DNA of 64,000 bases from Ophiostoma sp. CBS 140.51 (Eukaryota; Ascomycota; Sordariomycetes; Ophiostomatales; Ophiostomataceae), in the NCBI GenBank assembly GCA_029298735.1, contig JANSLP010000005.1:248001-312000 (forward strand), read 5' to 3'. The translations under genes and the position numbers were made by a program. Of the stretch, positions 34,501-44,009 are shown piece by piece. The notes under the pieces are model-generated. The model was not told where the DNA came from, searched no databases, and worked only from the letters and a program-made list of their open reading frames with translations. The stretch's first letter is position 1, and every line of letters begins with the position of its first letter.

Positions 34501-34872
34501 TCGGAAGAAGTGACGGGCGACGATGTCCGTGAGGCTTATCGGTTGATCCAGTCCGCCCTCAAGACGGCTGCCACCGACTCCCAGGGCCGCATCGACATGT
34601 CTTTGCTCACAGAAGGCACCAGCGCCGCCGAGCGCAAGCGCAAGGCCGATTTGCGGACGGCCGTGCTGCGGATGCTGGACGAGGCGCTGACGGGCGGCCA
34701 AACAAGCATGCGCTACTCTGAGGTGGCGCGGCGGATGGCCGAGGGCGCGAGTGTCGCGATTGAATCGGCGGACATGGCCGAGTGTCTACGCGGGCTGGAG
34801 ATGGACGGCTCGGTTACGGTGACTGGCGAGGGTGCACGGCGGACGGTGCGGCGGTCGACGGGTGTTGCCTGA
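31580..34872 (+). CDS. MCM4: DNA replication licensing factor Mcm4
   Basis: A subunit of the Mcm2-7 replicative helicase. Two exons (31580-31979 and 32042-34872; intron 31980-32041, GTAAGA donor, TACTGAC branch point, CCAG acceptor, phase 1) give 1076 aa. The first 250 residues are Ser/Pro-rich and disordered, with many S/T-P and SQ/TQ-like sites, as expected for the Mcm4 N-terminal kinase-target region, ending in RSRRGDINSDALRTPRAPP. Then come the OB/zinc region (CQAC...CPRPTC, about residues 473-505), Walker A GDPSTAKSQML (about 707), the MCM box IDEFDKM (about 770) and arginine finger LLSRFDLVYLILD (about 838), and a C-terminal winged-helix region. The acceptor at 32041 is required to keep the frame. 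Identity is secure. Confidence 0.96.
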
Positions 34873-35460
34873 GTCGAGCGAGCAGACGAGCGAAGCGAGG
34901 AAGGAAGGAAAGGAAAACGGTAATGGTTTGGTATTGCAATGCGTCTCATGTATGTGCATCTGTCATGTTTTGTTTTGTCGTCAGTGTTTAATTTTTGGTT
35001 CTGTCATGTCATTTAAGGGAGAGGGTGTTTATGGTTTTCACACGTTTAATGTAAAGAAAGAGGGCAAGACGGTAAGACGGTTAGGATGGAATCCAATGAG
35101 TTCCGGTTTATTATATATATTTCAATTATTTTGTCAACAAGATCAGTGTCCAAAAGTGATATTCAAAATGTGTCGTGTTTTGTTTCTATAAAGGATCAAA
35201 GGATCAAGCCTGCCAGCTCGGGTAATGCTAGCCAAAAGTAAAGGAAAAGTAACAGAAAAGAGAGAACGATAGGTGGCAGCCTATATATGCAAAAAGGTAC
35301 AGAGAGACGCAAGGCAGAAAATGCAGCAAAAGACGGAGGAAAGAGACAAGACAAGGAACAAAAGAAAATAACCAAGATTACAGCGATTATACAGAGTCGA
35401 CAACATCCCGCCATCTCTCGCTAGACTATATTTTTCAACTTCGCCACTCTTGACGTCGAT
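34873..35460. other. convergent intergenic region MCM4-VTC4
   Basis: A/T-rich 3' flanks of two convergent genes. No gene was seen. Confidence 0.5.
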
Positions 35461-37968
35461 CTACCACAGATCTCGCGACCGGCCCTCAAAGGCAAAGTTG
35501 AGCGCAATGGCCACGACCAGAGCGCCGCACAGCACCGTGGGGCCATAGCGGTCGTAGAACTGCGCAGATGCGCGCCGTGTGCGGATGGCCTCGCTGCGGT
35601 AGAAATAAATACCCACCGAATAGGCCAAGCTCAGGACAGCTAGCAAGGTAAAGATGCTGGCGACAAGAAACGAGATGCTCGACGGTTTGGAGCCAAAGTT
35701 GAGCAGCGTCGCAGCAATCGTGCCAATGTAAATCGAGTACTCGAGCCAACCCAAGAAGGTGCGCTCAGCCGCGAAATACACCTTGGGCTCGACACGCACG
35801 GGGACGTAAATCTTCTTGCCCTTGGGCGCGCGGAACTGTTTGGTCTGGATGGCGTTGCGGCCGCCAAACAGCACCCGCTGGCGCTCGTTCTCGGGGATCT
35901 CGGAACCGCGGGGGTGCGGCACCAGTGCCTGGGCGACGTTGACAGCACCGCGGCCGGCTGCCTTTACATAGGCGCCCAGGAGGGCCGAGTAGTACGGCCA
36001 GCCACCGACACGGCGCGCCTCTTCCAGGCGTGTGCGCTCGCTGTCCTCTTCGGCGTCTTCGTCGTCCGAGTCGTACACAGGGTATGGGTCGTTGAGGCCG
36101 TCGGTGGTCTGGTCTTCGGTGTCGCGCAGACCGCTGCCCTGATGTATGGCCATGCCGTGATGTGGCAGGCGCGCAGCGATGGCGGCCGCAGTTGACGAGC
36201 TGGGCTCGCCCAACACGGGACCACCAAACGTCTGGCGGCTGCGGGTCTGCTGAACCAAAGCGTTGCTGTCAATGCCGCCCTCCTCGTCGTCCGAGTCGAA
36301 ATCGTCCTCATCTTCAGACTCGGACGTGGCGGTCGTGCCCGAATTGGCAGAACGGCGGATACCGAAATCGTGCGAGCGGGGCTTGCGGATGTCGACGTCC
36401 ATTTGCGGCAGCCAAAAGGGAAGCAGGTTAATGCGGTCAGGAAACAAAGTGGCAGTGCCGTGGATAAACTTGGAGAACTTGGGCACGGCCTCGACGAGGT
36501 GGCTGGAAATGAGCTGGCGCACCCACTCGGGCGGCTCCTGGCCCATTTGCGTCTGCAGCTTGACCTCGAGCACAGCATAGGGGAACCGCTCAATGTCGGC
36601 GGGCGGCAGCTGCGAGAAGGGATAGTCGATGCCAATGTCCATACGGCGCCAGTTGTCGCCGCTGCGCCGCTTGCCATCCAGATTGTCCTCGCGGACCATG
36701 GTCAGCTCGGTATCCAGAGAGATACGCACGCGGGCGTCGCCAGGCAGCTGGAAGGCGGTGCGGTTGTAAAAGGAGCGGCACACGGGGACGTAGCCCTTCT
36801 TAAGGACCGAGTACTGCACCTCGGCGGCCAGGCGCTCGTCCTCGGCAATGGCCTTTTTGGACTTCTTGCCCTCCTTGCGCGCCTTCTCAAAGATGGCCGT
36901 GGGCAGCAGCTCGCCGCGCATATAGGCGTTGACGTTCTTTTCCTTGATGGAGAAACGGGCCTTGACGGACTTTTCGCCGGTCCAGTCTTCGCGATGGGTC
37001 TTGCGCTCGACGAAAATGGTCTCGCTGCGCATGCCGCCGTACCAACGCAGACGGATAGCCTCGGCACCCTCCGTCTTCTTAAGACGGCCTTCGTACAGGT
37101 CCCACTTTTCCGGGTTGTCGTAGTAGATAGACGTGATGGCCGAGTCCTGCTGGTCAAACTCCTTGCTGGCGTTGAAGACGAGCACGGGCAGGTGCTTGAG
37201 GATAATGAGCTTGAGTTCGGTGACGTTGTCCGGGTGGACCCAGTACTTTGTGGTGTGGCGGACAAAGTTGGCCTGGCCGCCGCCGGCGCTGCTGTCGCCC
37301 TTGACGGGGTTGCCGCGGGTGCGGACAATGTCGTAGAGCTTGGACAGCTTGACGACGGAGGCGTCGTAGTTCTCCTTGTAAAAGGGCTTGGCCTTGAGGC
37401 GGGTGTCAAAGACGGGCTTGAGGTGCCAGCCGGTGGTCTTGTCGTGCTTCTTGATAATCTTGTAGAAGCCCGTGTAGTTGACCTGGACAAACTTGGCGAG
37501 ATCGTGTACGTCGGCAATAATGTCGCTCAGATCTTCCTCGAGCAGCATAAACTCCTCTTCGCTGGGCCCGTCGCCGGTGCCGCGCTCGCGCAGGCGGTTG
37601 ACGACATCGTTGACTTCGCGATCGCTGACGGCAATCATGCGCTGGATCTCAATGGCCTTGACCTGCTGCTTTTGGTGGACTTTTTCGAGCTCGTTCTCGA
37701 GGGCGGTGACAAAGTCGGCCTCGTCGTCCTCGGTCCACTCGCGCTGGGGGTGCAGCGGGCTGGTCGTCGTTTTGGGCGCGGGAGCAGGTTCAATCTTCTT
37801 GCCGTGTTTGGAGCTCTTCTTGCCGTTCGACGAAGATGCAGCAGGCTCCTCGTTGGTGACGACGGGCCCGCTTGCGTTGCGCAGCTTGGCCTTGAGGCCG
37901 TCATAGTCTAGGTACGCCCACTCATACTCGCGAATGACGCTGGAGCGCAGCTGGTCGCCAAACTTCAT
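35461..37968 (-). CDS. VTC4: vacuolar transporter chaperone 4 (polyphosphate polymerase)
   Basis: Vtc4 is the catalytic subunit of the VTC complex, which makes polyphosphate from ATP and moves it into the vacuole. A single exon of 835 aa starts at MKFGDQLRSSVIREYEW, the SPX-domain N-terminus. The SPX domain continues with LEEDLSDIIADVHDLAKF and NYTGFYKIIKKHDKTTG. The central tunnel polymerase domain shows RHTTKYWVHPDN, RLRWYGGMRSETIFVERKTHREDW, FYNRTAFQLPGDARVRISLD and AVLEVKLQTQ, all Vtc4-like. An acidic linker (about residues 620-680) precedes the DUF202-like C-terminus with three membrane segments. The frame stays open upstream to another ATG at 38196 (76 more codons); I prefer 37968 because the SPX domain starts there in the family. 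Confidence 0.94.
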   Translation of the reverse strand: MKFGDQLRSSVIREYEWAYLDYDGLKAKLRNASGPVVTNEEPAASSSNGKKSSKHGKKIEPAPAPKTTTSPLHPQREWTEDDEADFVTALENELEKVHQKQQVKAIEIQRMIAVSDREVNDVVNRLRERGTGDGPSEEEFMLLEEDLSDIIADVHDLAKFVQVNYTGFYKIIKKHDKTTGWHLKPVFDTRLKAKPFYKENYDASVVKLSKLYDIVRTRGNPVKGDSSAGGGQANFVRHTTKYWVHPDNVTELKLIILKHLPVLVFNASKEFDQQDSAITSIYYDNPEKWDLYEGRLKKTEGAEAIRLRWYGGMRSETIFVERKTHREDWTGEKSVKARFSIKEKNVNAYMRGELLPTAIFEKARKEGKKSKKAIAEDERLAAEVQYSVLKKGYVPVCRSFYNRTAFQLPGDARVRISLDTELTMVREDNLDGKRRSGDNWRRMDIGIDYPFSQLPPADIERFPYAVLEVKLQTQMGQEPPEWVRQLISSHLVEAVPKFSKFIHGTATLFPDRINLLPFWLPQMDVDIRKPRSHDFGIRRSANSGTTATSESEDEDDFDSDDEEGGIDSNALVQQTRSRQTFGGPVLGEPSSSTAAAIAARLPHHGMAIHQGSGLRDTEDQTTDGLNDPYPVYDSDDEDAEEDSERTRLEEARRVGGWPYYSALLGAYVKAAGRGAVNVAQALVPHPRGSEIPENERQRVLFGGRNAIQTKQFRAPKGKKIYVPVRVEPKVYFAAERTFLGWLEYSIYIGTIAATLLNFGSKPSSISFLVASIFTLLAVLSLAYSVGIYFYRSEAIRTRRASAQFYDRYGPTVLCGALVVAIALNFAFEGRSRDLW

Positions 37969-40676
37969 GACGACGATGCCGGGGGGCGCGCGCCACTGCT
38001 GTTTTCCTTTTCTGTGGGGGGTGCCGGAGACGGTGTTACCGGAAGTGGCGGTGTCCTGCTGAGACTGAGAGGATTGGTGGTCCCTGCTCTGACGTCTGAG
38101 ATGACGGATGCTGTTGACGGTTGGGACGGTGCTGTTGCTGGGCGAGCTTCTGTGCCAGGTCTTTTTCTTGGTCTTGAGGTCCTCGATGATTAGCATTGAG
38201 CTGTGCAGGTGGAGGTCAGGCCGGCGACCGCAGGCCGATGTAGGGGAGCCGGGCGATCAGTGCAGAGGTGGAAGTGGCATAAAGATAAGGCAGAGGCTAT
38301 GAGAAGGAGGTATGAGGCGAAGGTGAAAGAGAGGGGATGGAAGCGGAGAAATCAAAAGGACCGTGAGGGCAAAAGGACATGGATAGTCCGAATAGTCTGA
38401 ATGGTAAAGATAGTGAAATGATCGGACGAGACGGAGGTGTCAACAGTATCAAAGTGACGTGATAGATCAAGGTGAAGAGATCGATGAGAGAAAGTATCGA
38501 GTTATCAATGGATATACCACTGACGGGAGGTGTTTCCTCGTTCTGAGAAAGTCTCTTTTCCTCCTTGTCTTTTTCCTCGTCCGTCTTTGTGACTTTGTCT
38601 CTTTTCAATTTTTCACTTTTTTGTCGGGAAGAGATGATCGGTATATAGGAAGCTGAGTAGCTGGGTGCTGGGTGCTGTGGGTACGGAACGGCGTCCCTCA
38701 AGTATAGTCAAAGTGGAAAAAGGAGCAAAATCGGAAACTGAGACAGGAGGGCGAGAGGGAGACGTGACGATGTGAGGCAGCGAAGAATGAAGAATGCAGG
38801 AGATGAGCGAGATGAGAAGGGAGGGAGGGAAGCGAAGTGGGAGTAGAAGAGGGTAAGAAACAAAACAGAAAATAGACACCCACCTTTGACGGAACAGAAT
38901 CCCACGCTTTCTCCTTTACGATGGGATCTGGGACGCGGAATGGCAGGCCAGGGGCGAGAGAGCGAGAGGAAGGGGAAAGGCAATGAGGATCAGTCAAACA
39001 ATAAAAAAGCGGCTATATAATAGGTCGAGGGCGGCTGGCGAGGCACGTCGGTGGAGCTGCAATCACGTAAAAAGGTGAAGGAAGCAACAGAAAAGCGAAA
39101 ATAGAAGACTGTGAGGAGAGATGGGGGCTTTGCGTGTATCCGTGCGAAAGCTGCAGCCGTTTCTGCAGATGGACGCCGGTGTCGCGCTGGTCTGCAATAG
39201 ATCAGTAAAATGCAGCCGGGGTTGAAATGGTGCTGGTTGAGTGGTGGTTAATGTGGTGGTAATAAGGAATGGTGGTCACAGTGACAGCCCGGATTGTCGT
39301 GGCTGGAAGAAGGATGGAGAAGGCGAGCCGATTTGGTGAGACAAAGATACTTTGGGAGAGCAGGAGGGAGCTATGAGTTCCCTTGGAGTGCAGATAGATA
39401 TTTTATTGTGGGGGCAGCGGCTCCTGGCCGCTGACTAGTGACTTCCTTGGGACAGGAGACACCTCTCGACACTCCAAAACAAGGCAAGCGCGAACGAAGC
39501 AGGCACTTCAGCGCTCTAGACTGGACTCGGCCGTGAGAGAGTCTCACAGAGAAGAAGTGGCAGGCACGATTGGGGGCGCGCGATTTTGGGAGCCCACGTT
39601 GGCGCGTCTGGGCATGTGATTGGCCAATTGACGGGAATGCGGCCGGCATGTGCACTCTGCGTTCTCCGTCGTTGTGGACCTCCTGCTAATCGGGGCGACC
39701 AAACAGCGCCGCCACAAGGCAGGATCGACTCTAGTGCACGACGGCTTGCATGGAGCTCTTGCCGTGAGAATAACCATTTTGAAGTCCAAGTCGATGCAAA
39801 AAGGTACAAAACGTGATGAAAAGGCACTACGACACGGCTCTTCTTCACGAGACGCCCCACTCAAAATGGGCAATATCTAGTAAAATCTCTAGCTCGATCA
39901 TAACTTTTGCAGACTTTGGTGTCGCTATTTTTTCTTTTCTTTACGTACCCCGCTGTGGTGTCTAGACTGTGCAAGATGAGCACGTGTGCACGGCTGCCGG
40001 CTGTGACAGGATGAGGATGGATCGTGCCTGCCATAGGTGCGTTTGCACAAAGAAAAAGTGAAACAAAGAAAGGAAAGTGCAACCAAAGGTAAATCGATTG
40101 GGTCGGCAGGAGCCGGTCAATGAGGCACAGCTTGCGGGAAGGAGCAACTACAGAGTACTGTGTACGAGTTATGAGGGGCATGTATGACATACGATCTGTC
40201 CCTTCTCTGCCCTTTGGGTTTGTCCTCCCAAGTCGACAAACTGGAAGGGTCTGGCCGGGCACAGAAAGAGCGGCCGTAGATCGATTTGCAATGTCGTCCT
40301 AGAACCAAGCTTTGACGATGCCAGTCAGACTGCCGGCGGAAGGGGAAAAGAGAGTCGACGGTAAAGGTAAATAGAGAAAGAGTAGAAAAAGAGAAAAGCT
40401 TCGTTCGGTTCCAAGCATTGGCACGGATTGGCATTGGCATGGGACGGCGTCTTCGATCTTAAGCCGAGTGCGGGAGATTCGAGTCAGAGCCTGCATTCCA
40501 GTGGTCTCCAGTGGTTGTGTAAATTAGGCGGTGAGCAATGACGTGGGGCGGCCTGTGAGAAGGAGCGGCAGAACGCGGCAGAAAAAGGCGGCGAAGAAAA
40601 AGTTGATGTCAATAGAGCCCCTCCATGACTGCACCTGTATCACGACCAATTCATTTTGTAAAGTACACCAGCCAAT
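37969..40676. other. long divergent promoter region VTC4/RMT2
   Basis: A 2.7-kb region. From about 38290 to 38960 the + strand is strongly purine-rich, i.e. CT-rich on the VTC4 sense strand, as in long leaders of well-expressed fungal genes. A CACGTG E-box lies at 39981-39986; such sites bind Pho4/NUC-1 regulators of phosphate genes, but this one is 2 kb from VTC4 and 0.7 kb from RMT2. No conserved protein was recognised among the short frames. Confidence 0.45.
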
Positions 40677-42083
40677 ATGACCGACATTGACGACTCCCTC
40701 GATGCACGCATCTCGTCCGAGTGCCCCGTCGGCGTGCAGGCCATCCTGCGCGCCGCCTGGCGCCACGACGTCGACGCCCTCAAGCCGCTCCTCGACGCGC
40801 CCGGCAAGGCCAGCTGCCGCGACCCAGTGACGGGCGAGACGCCATTGCACGCGGCCATTCGGTCGTTGGGCCCTGTCGATGAGGAGGAGAGTGCAGAAGT
40901 GCAGGCCGAAAAAGAGGCCAAGGCCACGAGAATGGTCGAGAGGCTGCTCTTTGGCGGCGCCATCTGGAACGACGTCGACACAAACAACGAGACCCCTGGC
41001 TGTGTGGCCTGGCGATTGAACCAAAAGGAACTGTACGACCAGATGGTGCGGGCGGGTGCACGGGCAGAGATGCTATTTGCCATCCTCGACGGCTACGAGG
41101 AGCTCGAGTCGGATGGTGACGAGGAGGAGGATGACGAGGAGATGGGCGAGGCAGAGGCAGAGGCAGAAGCAGAAGAGACGGCCAACGGCACAAACGGCCA
41201 CGAGGCTGAGGCCGAGGAAGAAGTTCCAGAAGACGAGCCTGGCACAGATGCACCAGTGTCTGAAGAAACATCCTACCTCGAGTCCCACCTCACACTCGCC
41301 GACGGCAAACTCGTCGACTCGGCCGGCAACGGCGTCATGATGGAGTGGGAGGCCGATATTATGCGCCGCAGCGTCGACGCCATGCTCGGCGGGCCGCCTG
41401 AGGACGAGTCCACCAAGGGCAAACGCGTCCTCAACATTGGTTTCGGTCTGGGCATTATTGACAGCATGATTGCTGCCCGCCAGCCCGCTCGTCACCACAT
41501 TATCGAGGCCCACCCAGAAGTGCTGGCGCGCATTGACGCCGCGAGTAGCAACCCTGCCGCCGCCGGCGACGACCATGCGGCCGAGTTTGGTGCTGCCTGG
41601 GAGTCTTCGGGCCCCGAGGAGGGCGCTTTCAAGGTCCAGCGGGGCCGGTGGCAGGATATGTGCCCGAAACTGTTGGCCGAAGGCGAGCTGTACGATGCCA
41701 TTTACTTTGATACGTTTGGTGAAGACTATAGCGAGCTGCGCCGATTCTTTACCGACTACATCCCCGGTCTGTTGAACGACGACGGTGTGTTTGGCTTCTT
41801 CAACGGCCTGGGTGCCGACCGGCGGGTGTGCTACGACGTGTACACGCGCGTTGTCGAGATGCACTTGTCTGAGGCTGGTCTAGATGTGGCGTGGAACGAC
41901 GTGGATGTGCCGTTGGCCCAAGACGGCCTCGACAAGGCAGGCGCAGGTGCATGGGAGGGCATCCTGCGGCCCTACTGGACGCTGGACAGTAAGTACACAT
42001 CACTCTTCATTCACAGACAAATATTATGACACCCACTAACAGCAACAGAATACCGGCTGCCAGTATGCACGTTTATGGGCTAA
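40677..42083 (+). CDS. RMT2: protein arginine (delta-N) methyltransferase 2
   Basis: Rmt2 monomethylates the delta nitrogen of arginine in ribosomal protein L12 in yeast. Two exons (40677-41988 and 42049-42083; intron 41989-42048, GTAAGT...CTAAC...CAACAG, phase 1) give 448 aa; the second exon supplies only the last residues, KYRLPVCTFMG, which match the family C-terminus. An ankyrin-like N-terminal part (LRAAWRHDVDALKPLLDAPG, DPVTGETPLHAAIRSLG, LLFGGAIWNDVDTNNETPG) is followed by an acidic Glu-rich linker of about 60 residues and a class I methyltransferase fold with SAM motif RVLNIGFGLGIIDS (about residues 249-262), then HHIIEAHPEVLARI and YDAIYFDTFGEDY. The length and order match fungal Rmt2. 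Confidence 0.94.
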
Positions 42084-42347
42084 AGGAGCTATGATACCAA
42101 ATAAATAGAAATATAACGCATCACATATTCATGACAATGATACAACAGTCTTCATCAATAAGTAAATGCTATTCAGGTGATATGACTATGGTAAAGATAA
42201 GAATGTATAATCTCTAGTTTTTTGTCTTCCTCCGTGTTTTTTTGGTCGTCCAACTCAAAATCCCATGATAAACTCTGATGATGTATATATGTTGTGCAGT
42301 TTGGAAGCTTTCTTTTTGTTGTTTTTCATTCGTCGAGCCTTCGTCGC

Positions 42348-44009
42348 TTACACAAAGTTCTCGGGGTGCAGGATACCCGCCAAGTTGTCGGCCTGCACAC
42401 GCTTCAGCGTCAGCGCAGCAATCAGCGCCGCACCCACACCGCTGCCGTCCTCGGCCGCCAAGATCTCAATGGGATCCTCCTCCTTGGGGTCCGTCTTGTC
42501 GGGCCAGTCCAAGATCTCACGCAGCGCCTGCGCGCCCCGCTCCTTGAAGTGCGGGTACTTGTTGAAGACGGAACCGTCTGCACCGACGTGGCACGTCTTG
42601 TAGTCCTTCTTGATGCTAATGGCAGCCACACCACAGGCCGACAGACGGGCGGCGCGCGTGCCGATCAGCTCGGCCGCACGGCGGATCAGGCACAGCTCCG
42701 GGTGCGTGGGCGTGATGCCCAGCTTGTCGTTGAACAGGTCAAACGTCTCCTGCAGATTCTCCCACGGGTCGTCCTCAATGGCCGACAGGAACGACGAGTC
42801 AAGCGTGTAGGCTTTGCGCAGCTTGGAAATGTCCTGGTTCTCAAAAATGTGCGACTCGTGGTTGTCGTGCAGGTCCACCATGACCAGCCGCAGCAGCTCG
42901 CCCAGGTACAGACCTGCAATCATCTTTTCGAATGCCTGCTGACCGGGCCGCGGCGAGTCCTTGTCAATGATAATGTCGTAGGGTGTCCGCGGCAGCACCT
43001 TGTGCTCATTGTCGAATGCGCCCCACTCGCAGTTGATGGCCATCGGCATGTCCGCCGGCAGGTTCATGTGCGCCAGCTTGGGGATCGAGCCCACGTTCTC
43101 CATGTACGCGGCGTTGCAGCCCGTACCGAAAATGCAGCCAATCTTCATCTTGGTGTCGGTGTAGGCCGACGCAATCAGCGTGCCCGTGGTGTCGTTGATC
43201 AGTGCAGCCAGCTTGATGGGCGTGCCCTTGGCAGCCAAGGCAGCCTCGAACATGGGCACCACATTGTGGCCCTCGACGCCGGCAATGTCAAAGCCCTTGG
43301 TCCACCGCTGCAGGATACCCTCGTCGATGTAGTTCTGCGTCGCCGGGTAGGAAAAAGTGAAACCGAGCGGGAGCTTATCAAGCTTGGACAGGTCCTCGTG
43401 GTGCGTCTCGACAAACTGGTGCACACAGTCGGCAATGTAGTCCCAGAGCTCCTCGGACTGGCCCGTCTTGAGCTCCTCGGGCATGCGGTACTTGGACTGG
43501 ATGATGTCGAATTCGGACTTCTGGTCCGTCAAGGTAATCTCACAGACACGCAAGTTGGTGCCGCCCATGTCGAGTGCGAGGAAGGTGCCGGTCTCGTAGC
43601 CGTCGGGGAAGGACATGACCCATGTGGGGTTCATGGGCTGCTCTCGTGTTAGTTACAGTCGGTGTATATAAGTAAATGTCGCGCTCTGTCGAGATACGTA
43701 CAATGCTGCCACCCTCGACACTGAGACCCTTGTCCAGCTCAGAGACAAAGTGGTGAGTGATCTCCTTGAGCTTCTTCTGGTCGATGGTGAAGAGACGCTC
43801 CAGGTTTGCAATCTCCGACTTGAGATCCTTGGGGATATCTGCGAGGGAGCCTATGCGAAAAAGGTGTTAGCAAGAATTGTTCTTTTATTCCTCCAGCATT
43901 ATATCCAGTCCACGAGCTTGCCCTTTGCTGAATCGCTGCTTAGACGGGGTGCATGGGACCGGAAGCGGCTCGGGGTATGTGACGAGCTTTTACTTGCTGC
44001 TGCTGCCAT
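42348..44009 (-). CDS. HXK: hexokinase
   Basis: Phosphorylates glucose/fructose with ATP. Three exons on the - strand (44009-43994, 43850-43702, 43637-42348) with introns 43993-43851 and 43701-43638 give 484 aa. Exon 2 encodes the typical LADIPKDLKSEI...LFTIDQKKLKEITHHFVSELDKGLSVEGGSI segment, and exon 3 continues PMNPTWVMSFPDG. Motifs: phosphate 1 LALDMGGTNLRVCEI (about residue 70), sugar-binding LPLGFTFSYPA, phosphate 2 region LAALINDTTGTLIA, NCEWGAFDN, and the C-terminal adenosine motif AAEDGSGVGAALIAAL. The first exon is only 16 nt (MAAAA + 1 nt) and has a weaker GTAAAA donor, so the extreme N-terminus is the least certain part. It looks like a hexokinase rather than a glucokinase, by its sugar-binding segment. 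Confidence 0.92.

Noticed and set aside
31867..34701. A 944-codon open frame on the minus strand, antisense to MCM4
   Set aside because: The sense gene avoids TTA, CTA and TCA codons, so the opposite strand lacks stops. The translation has no family resemblance, while the sense strand is unmistakable Mcm4. The same explanation covers long antisense frames over VTC4, HXK, OST1, PIL1, COQ6 and the dehydratase.
39981..39986. CACGTG as a phosphate-response site for VTC4
   Set aside because: A single E-box 2 kb from the VTC4 start is weak. Similar CACGTG sites occur elsewhere in the window (near 16909, 23381 and 46967) beside unrelated genes.
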